NCBI RefSeq assembly: GCF_900129905.1
Contig: NZ_FQXG01000005.1
Span: 179,604-243,603 of the forward strand
Reading direction: 5' to 3'
Source of the DNA: Ferrimonas marina
Lineage (GTDB): Bacteria > Pseudomonadota > Gammaproteobacteria > Enterobacterales > Shewanellaceae
Length of the DNA: 64,000 bases
Shown here: piece after piece, positions 51,741 through 60,943 of the stretch
Position numbering within the stretch: position 1 is the first letter of the stretch
How the letters are laid out: every line of letters starts with the position of its first letter
Program-made: the position numbers and the translations under genes
Notes under the pieces: model-generated
What the model saw: the letters and a program-made list of their open reading frames with translations, nothing else
What the model was told of the DNA's origin: nothing
Database searches by the model: none

Positions 51741-53136
51741 GATTTGTCTCGGGGCGCTCCCAGTCGCGCAGGTCGATTTTACCGGTAACGGCGGCGGAGA
51801 TAAGGGCAGTACGGCGTTCTTGCATCAAGTCGATGGCGCTTTGGGCTACGGAGATTAACCGCTCATATTCTTCGAACTTTACATCTAAGTATGACGCTAT
51901 CCCCTCGATCTCTTTTTCACTTTTGGGGACTCCGATCTTTATGTTGCCTACTGTGTCTGTGTTCAAATTGAGCTGCGTCCCCATTTTCCCTAACCCTTTA
52001 TATGCCTCCCCTGCCGCAAAAAGGTAATAAAGAAACTTAGGCTCAATCGAAAGTTCCGGGAAGTACACAAAACCATCGTGGATACAGGCTTTTACTCCTG
52101 TAATACAAGGCTTTCCAACTGTGCCGGCGATACTGAGAAAAAGCTCTCCAGGTTCGAGTTTGACACTCAGGCTCGAGCCCAGAGGGGAAAGCTGCTGCTT
52201 CGTTGTATTTAGGTACATACCTGATGCCGAGACATCTGCAATCCTTACCCATGCATAGGAGCCTTCATCATCGAAGTATTTGGGATCATCAATTGGGCGG
52301 GGTGAAGCCCCCCTCATCACTTTCGATAACCGCTTGATTGCCATTACCTCCCAATGCTCAGGCACTTGGCCGAGCCACTCGATGCCGGAGTCTTTGAGGG
52401 GGGTGTCGGGGTTGAGGCCCTTGGTGACGGCGTGGGATATCACCGCCTGGCGCTTCTCCTTCAGCAGTTCGATCAGGCGCTGCTGCTTGGCGATCAGGTC
52501 GTCAATGCGGGCGGTCTCGTAGTCGAGGAAGGCAGCGATGGTGCGCTGCTCATCGTATGGCGGCAAATAGAAGCTGTAATTGCCAATGGCTTGTTGAGAT
52601 ATCCCAAGAAAAGTAGCCCCCGTACCGTTGACTTTGATAAAACCTTGAAACAATTCGGTCAGCAGAAAGTAGAACAAGAATTTAGGGACATAGGATGGCT
52701 CTGCCCCATCTATTATCAATGGCCGAAACAGTAACAAGTGGCTATTCAAGCATGACGGACCAGGAAGGCTATCAACAAATGCCATCTTCCCCATCGCAGC
52801 CCCATCCTTCATTAGCAGAATATCCCCCTCTCGGAGCTGAATATTGCTATCCAGGTTGTACCGTTCCATTGATACTCTTGGGCAACGTTCCCACTCAACT
52901 GCGCAGTTCCTGAAATGCGCGCTACTAACAACGTGGGGGCCTTCGTCTCGGTACTCGGACGCCTTAAGCCCCTGCCATCCAAGCCTGCCTTTTAATGAAG
53001 ATTCAAACTTGACGCGTGTAGGCTCCTGCCAATGCTCAGGGACCTCGCTAAGGCCTTCAACTTTTGATTCCTTGTACCGTGGGTACGGCATATATCTACC
53101 TTGACCAGCCTGCACCTTCTCCTTTACTTCAGCCAT
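51730..53136 (-). CDS. hsdS: Type I specificity subunit
   Basis: DNA recognition subunit of 468 residues with two target-recognition domains. Each is followed by a conserved helical spacer: AFLDYETARIDDLIAKQQRL...EKRQAVISHAVTKGL in the middle and SYLDVKFEEYERLIS...ERRTALISAAVTGKID at the end. EHWQ and EHWE repeats mark the start of each half. Its start overlaps the hsdM stop by one base (TAATG). Target sequence cannot be predicted. Confidence 0.94.
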   Translation of the reverse strand: MAEVKEKVQAGQGRYMPYPRYKESKVEGLSEVPEHWQEPTRVKFESSLKGRLGWQGLKASEYRDEGPHVVSSAHFRNCAVEWERCPRVSMERYNLDSNIQLREGDILLMKDGAAMGKMAFVDSLPGPSCLNSHLLLFRPLIIDGAEPSYVPKFLFYFLLTELFQGFIKVNGTGATFLGISQQAIGNYSFYLPPYDEQRTIAAFLDYETARIDDLIAKQQRLIELLKEKRQAVISHAVTKGLNPDTPLKDSGIEWLGQVPEHWEVMAIKRLSKVMRGASPRPIDDPKYFDDEGSYAWVRIADVSASGMYLNTTKQQLSPLGSSLSVKLEPGELFLSIAGTVGKPCITGVKACIHDGFVYFPELSIEPKFLYYLFAAGEAYKGLGKMGTQLNLNTDTVGNIKIGVPKSEKEIEGIASYLDVKFEEYERLISVAQSAIDLMQERRTALISAAVTGKIDLRDWERPETNHVA

Positions 53137-55127
53137 TAGGAGTGCACCTCTGCCAGCAGGGTCATGATCTCCCTGGAGACCTCATCCAGATCAGCGTCAA
53201 TGGCTTCCAGTGAGCGCGGCGGCTGATACTGGTAGAAGTGACGATTAAAGGGGATTTCGTAGCCCACGATGCCCACCTGGCCATCCAGTTCATCGGCCTT
53301 GCTGGTATCAATCCAGGCATCCGGCACATGGGGTAGCACTTCGCGGGCAAAATAGTCGTTGATGTCCTCGGACAGCGGCACAATCTCGTTGTCACGCAGA
53401 TCCGGGTTGGCCTCCGGCTGGCCCTTGCTTGTGCACACCTCTGCCGCGTCGTCCTGCTCGCCGATATGTTTGCAGATCAACTTGAAGGCCGGGGCAGGCA
53501 GCTTGATGCCGTCCATTTGGCTTACCAGCGCCTTCTTGAACTGATCCCGAGAAAGCAGCTTGTCTTGAGTAAAGCGACCCAAGGCGGTGAGGATGGCGGA
53601 CTGCAGGGTGCCATCCAGCTTGGCCCACGGCTTATCGGCCTTCATGGCCTCAATACGTTCGGCATTGTGAGGCTCAAACGCCAGCTTGAGCGGACGCTCG
53701 ACAGTGATGCGGCGGTAACCGAAGTCACGGGTGCTAAACAGCTTGGCGATATCGCTCTGTTCTATCTCGGCTTTGTCATAACGGCTGTAGAGGGCCACCA
53801 GTTCCGCCAACACCTCGTCGGTCAGGAACTTACGTTTGGAACCCAAGGATTTGCGCATCGGGCTGTGCAGATCAGCAGCATTGACCAACAGCACCTTATT
53901 CTTACGTTCCACTGGCTTGTGGTTGGACAGCACCCAGATGTAGGTGGCAATGCCGGTGTTGTAGAACATATCGGTGGGCAGGGCGATGATGGCATCGAGC
54001 AGATCCTGCTCCAGGATAAAGCGGCGGATCTCGCTCTCACCACTGCCCGCACCGCCGGTAAACAGCGGGGAGCCATTGAGGATGATGCCAATACGGGAAC
54101 CCACAGTGTCGGCGGTCGGCTTCTGCATCTTGCTGATCAGGTGCATCAGGAACAGCAGGGAGCCATCGGAAACCCGTGGCAGGCCCGGCCCAAAGCGACC
54201 ATCGAAGCCCCGCTGGTTGTGCTCGTCCTTAACGGTCTTCTCAATCTTCTTCCAGTCCACGCCGAACGGCGGGTTAGAGAGGCAGTAGTCAAAGCGGTTG
54301 GCGCGCAGTTGATCGTTGGACAGGGTGTTGCCCAGCTTGATCTGGCTGATGTCCTGGCCCTTGATCAGCATGTCCGCCTTACAGATGGCGTAGGACTCAG
54401 GGTTCAGTTCCTGGCCGAAGGTGCGCAGCACGGCGTTGTCGTTCAGCTCGTGCAGGTACTCCATGCCACAGGAGAGGAAGCCACCGGTGCCCGCAGTTGG
54501 GTCATAGATGGAGCGGATGATCCCCTGCTTGGTCAGCGCATCGTCGTCGGTGGCGAACACCAACGAGGTGGTCAGGCGCACAATGTCGCGCGGAGTAAAG
54601 TGCTCACCGGCGGTCTCGTTGCTGCTTTCTGCAAAGCGGCGGATCAGATCTTCAAACACCAGGCCCATGTGGTAGTTGTCCACCGCCTCCGGCGACAGAT
54701 CGAAGTGGGCAAACTTCTGCACCACCTTATAGAGCAGATCGGCCTCATCCAACTTGGTCAGGCTGGTCTCGAAGCTGAAGTGCTCGAAAATCTCGCGCGC
54801 CTCCTTGGAGAAACCACGCACGTAAGCGTCGAGGTTGTCCCAAATTTGGGTCTCACCCAGTTTGGACAGGTCCAACTTGGAGGTGTTGTAGAACGCCTGC
54901 CCACCGGCATTGAGCAGGAGCTTATCAGCGGCCTCGTCCGGCATGTTCTTGGTGGTTTCGACCATCGCCAGCACCTTGTCCTTGGACGGCGCTAGAACGC
55001 ATTCCAGGCGGCGCAGTACGGTAAAGGGCAGGATGATGCGACCGTACTGGGACTGCTTGAAGTCACCGCGCAGCAGATCAGCGACAGACCAGATCAGGCC
55101 CGCCAAAGAGGAGGTATTGGCATTCAT
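53136..55127 (-). CDS. hsdM: Type I modification methyltransferase subunit
   Basis: N6-adenine methyltransferase of about 663 residues. HsdM helical start ([37 protein letters not shown]), SAM motif DPTAGTGGF and catalytic NPPFGVDW are intact; [12 protein letters not shown] precedes them. The start MNANTSS at 55127 fits the family; 10 more codons to 55157 are open, and neither start has a clear ribosome site. First gene of the operon hsdM-hsdS-membrane gene-(remnant)-GIY-YIG-hsdR. Confidence 0.95.
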   Translation of the reverse strand: MNANTSSLAGLIWSVADLLRGDFKQSQYGRIILPFTVLRRLECVLAPSKDKVLAMVETTKNMPDEAADKLLLNAGGQAFYNTSKLDLSKLGETQIWDNLDAYVRGFSKEAREIFEHFSFETSLTKLDEADLLYKVVQKFAHFDLSPEAVDNYHMGLVFEDLIRRFAESSNETAGEHFTPRDIVRLTTSLVFATDDDALTKQGIIRSIYDPTAGTGGFLSCGMEYLHELNDNAVLRTFGQELNPESYAICKADMLIKGQDISQIKLGNTLSNDQLRANRFDYCLSNPPFGVDWKKIEKTVKDEHNQRGFDGRFGPGLPRVSDGSLLFLMHLISKMQKPTADTVGSRIGIILNGSPLFTGGAGSGESEIRRFILEQDLLDAIIALPTDMFYNTGIATYIWVLSNHKPVERKNKVLLVNAADLHSPMRKSLGSKRKFLTDEVLAELVALYSRYDKAEIEQSDIAKLFSTRDFGYRRITVERPLKLAFEPHNAERIEAMKADKPWAKLDGTLQSAILTALGRFTQDKLLSRDQFKKALVSQMDGIKLPAPAFKLICKHIGEQDDAAEVCTSKGQPEANPDLRDNEIVPLSEDINDYFAREVLPHVPDAWIDTSKADELDGQVGIVGYEIPFNRHFYQYQPPRSLEAIDADLDEVSREIMTLLAEVHS

Positions 55128-55322
55128 GGAGGTGGGGGTCTCTAACAACATGGGCATCCGTGCCGGTTAATTAAGTGCGATCAATATGAGCCCCAGTCTA
55201 TCCCCGCCCATACCCCCAAACAACCAGACCTTTGCGTCAAGATTCCGAAAGTGGGAGGGCCCTCCACTGGCGCAGTTTTCTCATGTACATTGGCCCACAT
55301 CCAATGTTGTAAGGAGACGATC

Positions 55323-56030
55323 ATGGATCCGATGCAGGTTTACGCCTGGCAAGAGGAGTACACGCTTCACGAGGCAGCTTGCTTGCTGCTGGACCAAGAG
55401 CCTTTTGACCCCAGCAGTTACGCCGATGACCCTCGTAAGAGCCGGAGCTACAAAGCCCTGCTTCGCACACTTCGGGCTGCAGTATGCGATGGCCACTTGT
55501 CCGCCATGGCGACCAGATTCACCGAGTACGCGAGCAAGTATCCTGCGTACGTGGATGAGCATGACCAAACGCAGCGGCTCCGATTGCCATTGGAGGGCGC
55601 AGGACGTGCAGAAGATGACTACGCTGGCTTTATCGATGCCTCCGGAACGGTCGTACGCCAACAAGCACTGGCCGCGTGGGTAGAGCAAAGGGGGATCAAT
55701 GGGAAATTTGCTGATTTGATCCGTGTAAATCTTGTTCCATCGGCCCATACCGATGCAGCCGCCTCCTTGGGTGAGGCCCCTTATGCCGATCCGAATTCGG
55801 AGTTCTTCGCCCCGAAGCTGAATGCAGCTGTGGCAGCACACGTTTATATCGCAAGAAATCCGACAGTCCAAAAAGGGCGTTCTCATAAACAGGCCATTAA
55901 GGCTTTTTTGGTAGAGAACGGAGAACGTCTTGGGATTGCCAACGAGGGCGGAGAGGTACCCAAAGCTACTTTGGAAGCGATTGCCATGGTGGCGAACGCG
56001 CAACCTCAAGGCGGTACTCCAAAATACTAG
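55323..56030 (+). CDS. Hypothetical island protein
   Basis: Protein of 235 residues. ATG 55323 has AAGGAGA upstream and begins MDPMQVYAWQEEYTLHEAACLLLDQEPFD. No family recognised. The start-region pattern (EYTLHEAACLLL) and central ALAAWVEQRG are helical and could bind DNA or protein. Divergent from hsdM with about 195 bases between, so the shared region may hold the operon's control sites. Followed by a terminator. Confidence 0.8.
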   Translation: MDPMQVYAWQEEYTLHEAACLLLDQEPFDPSSYADDPRKSRSYKALLRTLRAAVCDGHLSAMATRFTEYASKYPAYVDEHDQTQRLRLPLEGAGRAEDDYAGFIDASGTVVRQQALAAWVEQRGINGKFADLIRVNLVPSAHTDAAASLGEAPYADPNSEFFAPKLNAAVAAHVYIARNPTVQKGRSHKQAIKAFLVENGERLGIANEGGEVPKATLEAIAMVANAQPQGGTPKY

Positions 56031-56050
56031 CAACAGCCCTCCCCTAGCCG

Positions 56051-56074
56051 AAGCCCCATCCGATGGGGCTTTTC
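56051..56074 (+). terminator. Rho-independent terminator
   Basis: AGCCCC-ATCCGAT-GGGGCT stem followed by TTTT after the hypothetical gene. Confidence 0.85.
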
Positions 56075-56199
56075 AGCACTTTTGTTAGACTTTTAAACCT
56101 CCCCTCCCCCCAGGTTCTACCTCCCCCCACCTCCTGTTTGGTGCCGTTCTCTTTGGGCAACCTGAGCCCGAGTCCAACACCTACTGAGGAAGTACGAAC

Positions 56200-56385
56200 A
56201 TGGCTATCAACGTAATCCGTCTGCCTAAGGTCATCACCAAAACCGGGCTGTCCCGCGCCACCATTTACGCCCTTGTCAAAGCGGGTCAATTCCCCAAGCA
56301 GATCAAGCTCGGTTCCCGCAGTGTCGGCTGGGTTGAGTCGGAGATCGACAGCTGGCTGGAACAACAACTAGACCAACGCGGTTAA
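56200..56385 (+). CDS. alpA: AlpA-family phage/island regulator
   Basis: DNA-binding protein of 61 residues: LPKVITKTGLSRATIYALVKAGQFPKQIKLGSRSVGWVESEIDSWL, a MerR-like wing typical of AlpA. AlpA proteins activate integrase or excision in P4-like elements. It lies 9 bases before the primase gene and is cotranscribed with it. It is the likely control gene of the island's mobility. Confidence 0.92.
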   Translation: MAINVIRLPKVITKTGLSRATIYALVKAGQFPKQIKLGSRSVGWVESEIDSWLEQQLDQRG

Positions 56386-56394
56386 GGAGGGCTT

Positions 56395-58749
56395 ATGCAA
56401 ACCAAAGCAGTGTCCCAATCGCCTTGCCGCTTTCTTTGGGCCGAGCACTTGTCCCAAACCGATGGTTTTGGCGAATGCTGTTACAACGAGCTGCTGGCTC
56501 ACGTCGAAATCCCTAGCAACTACACCAACAAGCGTTCTCTCCCGGCGTTTTTGCCGTCGCTGGCCAAAGCGAAGACCAAGGAAGCCGTACTGGCAGCGGA
56601 TGCCCAAACCGCCTTTGTGCTCGACATTGATGACGGCGCAGTGTCGGCAGAAACGCTTAAGCAGCAGTTGGAGAAGCTCGGCTGTAACTATGCCGCTTAC
56701 TCCACCTTCTCCAGCACCGAAGAGGCCCCACGGTGGCGAGTCATCCTGCCCCTCGCGGAGCCAATCCCGGTTGGCGACTGGGTGCAAGGTCAGGAATACC
56801 TGGCTAATAAGTACGCAGCCGACCCGTGCTGCGCCCGGATACAACAGCTGAGCTTCGCGCCCGGCATGCCGCCAAGTGGCCATTACGACTCATGGTCGGT
56901 GTCTGACCTGGGGGATCTCGATGCAAAAGGCCAACAATGGGTGCAGCAGGTTCACCAGTACCAACAGCACGCCTTTGAACAGGAGCAGGTGCGCTTCGAG
57001 CAAACAGCCGCCCCTATCCGATCGACGGACCTCACCTCGGACGGCCTTTTCGAGGCGATTAAAGCTGCATACCCCCTCGAAGCGGCGCTGACTCAAAACG
57101 GGTTTCGCCGTATTGGCTATAAGTACCTGCCGCCGGAGAGCGAGAGTGGAGTAGCCGGTGTGATGCTGTTCACCGACTCCCAAGCGGGCTTTTGTCACAA
57201 CAGTAGCTGCCCACTGCACAACGGCGGCGACAGCTTCGACGTGATCGATGTCCTCCGTCATTACCAGTATGGGGGCTGCATGAAGACCTTGGTCAACGTT
57301 GAGCGAGCCAAGCTCCTACCCACCACCAGTGCACGTACTAACAAAGAGGCCGTGAAAACTGCACCAAAGCCAGAGCAGACGGAGTCCGCCAGCTGTTCCC
57401 AGAGTGCTCTATCACCAGTCGGAGCGAATAGCTCAGGCTTGGCGGAGGTTTTTCAGGCCAGCCAGATTGCACGCTTTGGCGTCGAGGTGGCGAGCAGCGC
57501 CCAGTTCCCGGTGCTGAGCAGTGTCATGTCAACGCTGGGTGTCTTCTCGGGCTTGAGCAGTGCGGTTTACAGCGCACTCTATCCGGATGGCACGCGCCTA
57601 AACACGGGCCTGTATGTGGTCGTTGAGCAGCCGCCTTCAGCTGCAAAGTCCCGAGTGCTGAACAGCGCCACCAGTCCTATTCAAACAGCGGTGCAGGCGC
57701 TGAACAAGTCGTGGCGAGATAACGCCGAAGCTTCAGGTGATGACGAACCTGCACGTTGCTTTCGAGCGTTCGCTACCAACGGCACTGTCGAGGCCATCGA
57801 GCAATCCGTCGTGTCCAAGAACAACGGCCACTTCTCGCTGGCCAGCGCAGAACAAGGGCTCGTTGATGTCTTGCTTGGCAACACCCGAGGCAAAGACCGC
57901 CATCAAGACAACGATCTTGTCCTTAAGGGCTTTGGCGGAGAGCACCACTGGTCTCTGCGCGTCACTCGCTCAGGCTACGAGGGCAAGATCCATGGGGCCA
58001 TTATCCTTCTGGCACAACCGGGCTCGATGGAGAAGGTGGTAGAGGGCTCCCATGGTCAAGGTATCGCAGAGCGTTTCTTGTTCGTCTCTGAGCCCAACCT
58101 GATTGGCAAGCGTAACTACAGTCATGGGCAGGTTGCCAAGCGCAGCGTGCTGCAAGATCGTTATGAGCATGGCGTGGAAGGCTTGACCCTCAAACTTGGG
58201 CAACTGCCCTCTAACAACCTCGAAGACACCATCCCTCTGGCATTGACCGACGAGAGCTGGCTCGCCATCCGAGACTACCAACAGCAGATTGAGCCGTTGC
58301 TGGCCGATGGGGAGTGCTACAGCCATGGGATCCTGCGCGGAGCGTTCGGGAAGGCCGATATCCAGATCATCAAGGTCGCGGTCAATCTCTACGTTGCAGA
58401 GTCCCTCATGCTTGGCCAGCAACCTAAGTTGGAAATCCCCGTCACCTGGGTAAAACAGGCTATTCAGATTGTCGATGCCCTGCTCCGAGACCTTCCCGAA
58501 CTGCTGGATGAGAAAGGCATCGCAGGCGCAAAAACCGAATGCGAGGCCGTGATGAGGATGTTCAAGCCGGGTATGGCCATATCGGAGCGGGACGTCATCA
58601 AAAGTCGAATAAGAGTGCTCCCGTTTAAAGAGATGACGGGCAACCGCTCAAAGGTCATTAGACAGGCGCTAGCTCGATGCGTTGCAGCTGGGGATCTAGT
58701 GCGTACGGCCGACGCGAACGGGAAGCCTGTCTACTACATGCCGAGGTAA
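56395..58749 (+). CDS. Primase-like N-terminus with DUF3987 (island replication protein)
   Basis: Protein of 784 residues. The N-terminal 200 residues look like an archaeal/RepB-type primase (FVLDIDDGAVS and PRWRVILPL). A small zinc-type motif follows (FCHNSSCPLHNGG). The rest is a DUF3987/YfjI-like domain (about 345-770). The usual Walker A is not clear, so helicase function is uncertain. With AlpA upstream and iteron-like repeats just downstream, it is the probable replication initiator of the excised island. Confidence 0.83.
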   Translation: MQTKAVSQSPCRFLWAEHLSQTDGFGECCYNELLAHVEIPSNYTNKRSLPAFLPSLAKAKTKEAVLAADAQTAFVLDIDDGAVSAETLKQQLEKLGCNYAAYSTFSSTEEAPRWRVILPLAEPIPVGDWVQGQEYLANKYAADPCCARIQQLSFAPGMPPSGHYDSWSVSDLGDLDAKGQQWVQQVHQYQQHAFEQEQVRFEQTAAPIRSTDLTSDGLFEAIKAAYPLEAALTQNGFRRIGYKYLPPESESGVAGVMLFTDSQAGFCHNSSCPLHNGGDSFDVIDVLRHYQYGGCMKTLVNVERAKLLPTTSARTNKEAVKTAPKPEQTESASCSQSALSPVGANSSGLAEVFQASQIARFGVEVASSAQFPVLSSVMSTLGVFSGLSSAVYSALYPDGTRLNTGLYVVVEQPPSAAKSRVLNSATSPIQTAVQALNKSWRDNAEASGDDEPARCFRAFATNGTVEAIEQSVVSKNNGHFSLASAEQGLVDVLLGNTRGKDRHQDNDLVLKGFGGEHHWSLRVTRSGYEGKIHGAIILLAQPGSMEKVVEGSHGQGIAERFLFVSEPNLIGKRNYSHGQVAKRSVLQDRYEHGVEGLTLKLGQLPSNNLEDTIPLALTDESWLAIRDYQQQIEPLLADGECYSHGILRGAFGKADIQIIKVAVNLYVAESLMLGQQPKLEIPVTWVKQAIQIVDALLRDLPELLDEKGIAGAKTECEAVMRMFKPGMAISERDVIKSRIRVLPFKEMTGNRSKVIRQALARCVAAGDLVRTADANGKPVYYMPR

Positions 58750-58772
58750 AACAATCGCCGGTTGCCGTAGCG

Positions 58773-59002
58773 TGTCGTATGGTGTCGTGCTCATCTGACA
58801 TTAAAAAGCCCCCTGCAGGCCCCACTCAAAGGGCAGTGGGGGGCATGTCGTAATTGTCGTATCGAAGAAAGGGCACACACCCACATCGCTACAGCCAGCA
58901 CACCTACGACATCTACGACATCTACGACATCTACGACAATACAGGAGCATCGGGGGCTTGGGCCTTATCCGCTGCCGGGATCCGCTACGACAGACTACGA
59001 CC
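58773..59002. repeat. Iteron-like repeat cluster, putative origin
   Basis: Four copies of TGTCGTA/G (58773, 58783, 58846, 58855) face six copies of TACGACA/C (58905, 58914, 58923, 58932, 58986, 58996), the same motif inverted. Four of them are spaced exactly 9 bases. They fill the 490-base gap after the primase gene. Nothing else but a GGGGGTACCCCC palindrome near 59054 was found. Confidence 0.75.
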
Positions 59003-59238
59003 AGTCGGAAAAGCCAAAAAAACCGAGAATTTTCTTAGGCAATATATGAAAAGGGGGGTACCCCCTCTGGGCGTTTGCACCCTCCCCCTACCCCTTAGCA
59101 GCGATCCTTCTCTGCCCCCTTCCTAAGGGCCTTTGCAGATGCCAGACCACAAAACGCCCACGCAATGCATTGGCTCTGGCGCAAACACCAACTTCCCCGA
59201 CACACACCGCGCCAAATTGCAGCCATTTCGTATAGGGT

Positions 59239-60480
59239 TTAAGTGACAACACGAAGCGCCGCCTGGTTGGTCAGCTCGAACTCGCCACGCTTAGCCCGCT
59301 CAATGTGCTTTCCCCACCAGTCCATCATCAACCGGCGACGCTGCAAGTATTCAGCTCGGTTGTAAGCAGCACGCACTTCGTTGCCATCCATGTGCGCCAA
59401 TGCGGATTCGATGATGTCTGGTTCAAACCCCTGCTCATTGAGTGTCGTGCTCGCCAGCGAGCGCAGACCATGGGATACCAGCTCGCCATGGAAGCCTATG
59501 CGCTTGAGCGCTTGATTGGCCGTCTGGGTGCTGGCATGCCCGAGGGGATCGCCCCGCTTGGGGAACACATACTCGCGATGGCCACTGATCGCCTGCATGT
59601 CATTGAAGGCATTCAACGCCTGATCCGACAGCGGGATCTTGTGCGCACGCTTCATCTTCATGCGCTCTGCGGGAATGACCCAGAGTGCACCTTCTAAATC
59701 GACCTCTTCCCAACGGGCTTCTGCCACCTCGTTCGGACGAGTCATCGTGTGCAACTGCAGCTCGATCATTAGCCGTGTCTGAGTGGCCAGTGAACCGCCG
59801 TGCAGCTTAGCCATCAGCTCTGGAAGGCGCTCTGGGGTCAGGGAGGGCATGTTGCGTGGCTTAGGGGTTTCAAATGCCTTATTGATACCAGTCAGGTTAT
59901 TTGCGCCCACATACCCCGCATTTGCTGCGTAGGTCATCAACTGGTTCAGTGCCTGGCACAAGCGTTTTACGGTTTCCAAGGTCCCAGCAGCCTCAATCGG
60001 ACGCAAGACCTTGATGACCTCTTGGCGAGTCAGCTCCGTGATGGGCCGCTTACCCAATGCAGGCAATACATGCAGCTCCAGCCGACGCCAAATCTTGTCC
60101 GCTTGCTGCTCAGAGACCTGAGTCCGTTTTACCTTGAGCCATTCCTCACCGATGGCCTCGAGCGTGCTCAGCTTCGATTGGCACTTCGCCAGCAGCTCCT
60201 CAGCTTTGTTCTCGACGGGGTCAATGCCATTGGCCAGAAGTCGCTTGGCTTCTGCGGCACGCTCACGCGCATCCGCTAAAGACACCTCCGGGTAGCCGCC
60301 CAACCCAAGATTGGTGCGCTTTTTGGTATATGGCTTGGCGTAGTTCAGCAGCCAGCGTTTCGAGCCCGTGTTACTAACACGCAGCATCAAGCCACCACCA
60401 TCGGCCAGATTGTACTGCTTGCCCGTCGCCTTGGCGTTCTTAACTGCCGTAGCCGTAAGGGGATTTACTTTCCTTGCCAT
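59239..60480 (-). CDS. int: P4-type tyrosine integrase
   Basis: Integrase of 413 residues from the ATG at 60480 (MARKVNPLTATAVKNAKATG). N-terminal arm-binding domain (DUF4102 type: LADGGGLMLRVSNTGSKRWLL), core-binding domain, and catalytic domain with Arg in TMTRPNEVAEARW, HGLRS, a later His in ALAHM and the nucleophile Tyr in AAYNRAEYLQ. It catalyses insertion at the adjacent tRNA-Ile2. The start codon abuts an inverted GTGTTACTAAAA box, so expression may be self-controlled. Confidence 0.96.
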   Translation of the reverse strand: MARKVNPLTATAVKNAKATGKQYNLADGGGLMLRVSNTGSKRWLLNYAKPYTKKRTNLGLGGYPEVSLADARERAAEAKRLLANGIDPVENKAEELLAKCQSKLSTLEAIGEEWLKVKRTQVSEQQADKIWRRLELHVLPALGKRPITELTRQEVIKVLRPIEAAGTLETVKRLCQALNQLMTYAANAGYVGANNLTGINKAFETPKPRNMPSLTPERLPELMAKLHGGSLATQTRLMIELQLHTMTRPNEVAEARWEEVDLEGALWVIPAERMKMKRAHKIPLSDQALNAFNDMQAISGHREYVFPKRGDPLGHASTQTANQALKRIGFHGELVSHGLRSLASTTLNEQGFEPDIIESALAHMDGNEVRAAYNRAEYLQRRRLMMDWWGKHIERAKRGEFELTNQAALRVVT

Positions 60481-60537
60481 TTTAGTAACACGACCTCGCA
60501 ACCCTGGGTGCTCGTGTTACATACCGTGTTACTAAAA
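60480..60537. repeat. Integrase arm-type repeats, right end
   Basis: TTTTAGTAACACG (60480-60492) and, in the opposite orientation, CGTGTTACATACCGTGTTAC then TAAAA (60513-60537). The second matches 45739-45763 with three differences. Together they flank the integrase start. Confidence 0.7.
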
Positions 60538-60579
60538 AGGCCGGATGTCAATGAAAGCCATGGGACGGCAGCGGAAAGA

Positions 60580-60620
60580 AAAAAGCCCCAAAACACTGTT
60601 TATCAATGCTTTGGGGCTTG
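60580..60620 (-). terminator. Terminator of tRNA-Ile2 (now island-supplied)
   Basis: AAGCCCCAAA / TTTGGGGCTT stem with a 17-base loop. On the minus strand it ends in TTTTTTC, about 40 bases after the tRNA 3' end. Confidence 0.8.
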
Positions 60621-60654
60621 ATGCGTTGTCTGGTCAAATCTGACAACGTCCTAA

Positions 60655-60679
60655 TATGGTGGCCCCTGAGGGACTTGAA
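60655..60679. repeat. tRNA-proximal attachment site
   Basis: The 25-base copy identical to 45661-45685; it includes the last 23 bases of the intact tRNA gene. Confidence 0.9.
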
Positions 60680-60733
60680 CCCGCGACCAAGCGATTATGA
60701 GTCGCCTGCTCTAACCAACTGAGCTAAGGGGCC
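60657..60733 (-). tRNA. tRNA-Ile2 (CAU anticodon, lysidine type)
   Basis: A 77-base cloverleaf on the minus strand with acceptor GGCCCCT / AGGGGCC and encoded CCA. The D-arm is AGCTCAGTTGGTTAGAGC, the anticodon arm GGCGACTCATAATCGC has loop CTCATAA with anticodon CAT, and the T-loop is TTCAAGT. It closely resembles E. coli ileX, whose CAU is modified to lysidine to read AUA. The T-stem GCGGG / CCCTC has one C-U mismatch. It is the target of the island integrase. Confidence 0.93.
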
Positions 60734-60943
60734 TGAAACTGATGGGCCAGCGTTACGCTGACACTGCGGGCCGGGGCCCGACGAGATGGCAAGTATACTC
60801 AAGCCCCAAGCCAGTGTCATCCCTGCAGCCAGGGGCCAGACTCGGTTCCAATTCAACTGCTTAAGTTTTGTTCCCGTGGTGTGAAATGAGATGCCGTGCC
60901 GTTCGGTCTTTTGAGGCGACATTCACCACTGGAAGGTAACTTC

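Larger units (their letters stand above)
45661..60679. mobile_element. Integrative genomic island at tRNA-Ile2, about 15 kb
   Basis: Bounded by the 25-base direct repeat copies and carrying a P4-type integrase beside the intact tRNA. Content: GIY-YIG/zinc-ribbon gene, type I restriction-modification operon with two inserted genes, hypothetical, AlpA, primase/DUF3987 protein, repeat-rich putative origin, integrase. No structural phage or conjugation genes are seen, so it resembles satellite or P4-like islands. Confidence 0.88.

Noticed and set aside
58905-58938. CRISPR array
   Set aside because: The 9-base phased repeats have no unique spacers and no cas genes are present; they fit iterons.
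58854-59126. A 90-residue frame with DIYDIYDIYD repeats
   Set aside because: It starts with TTG inside the iteron cluster and its repeated residues are just the translated 9-base repeats; no ribosome site.
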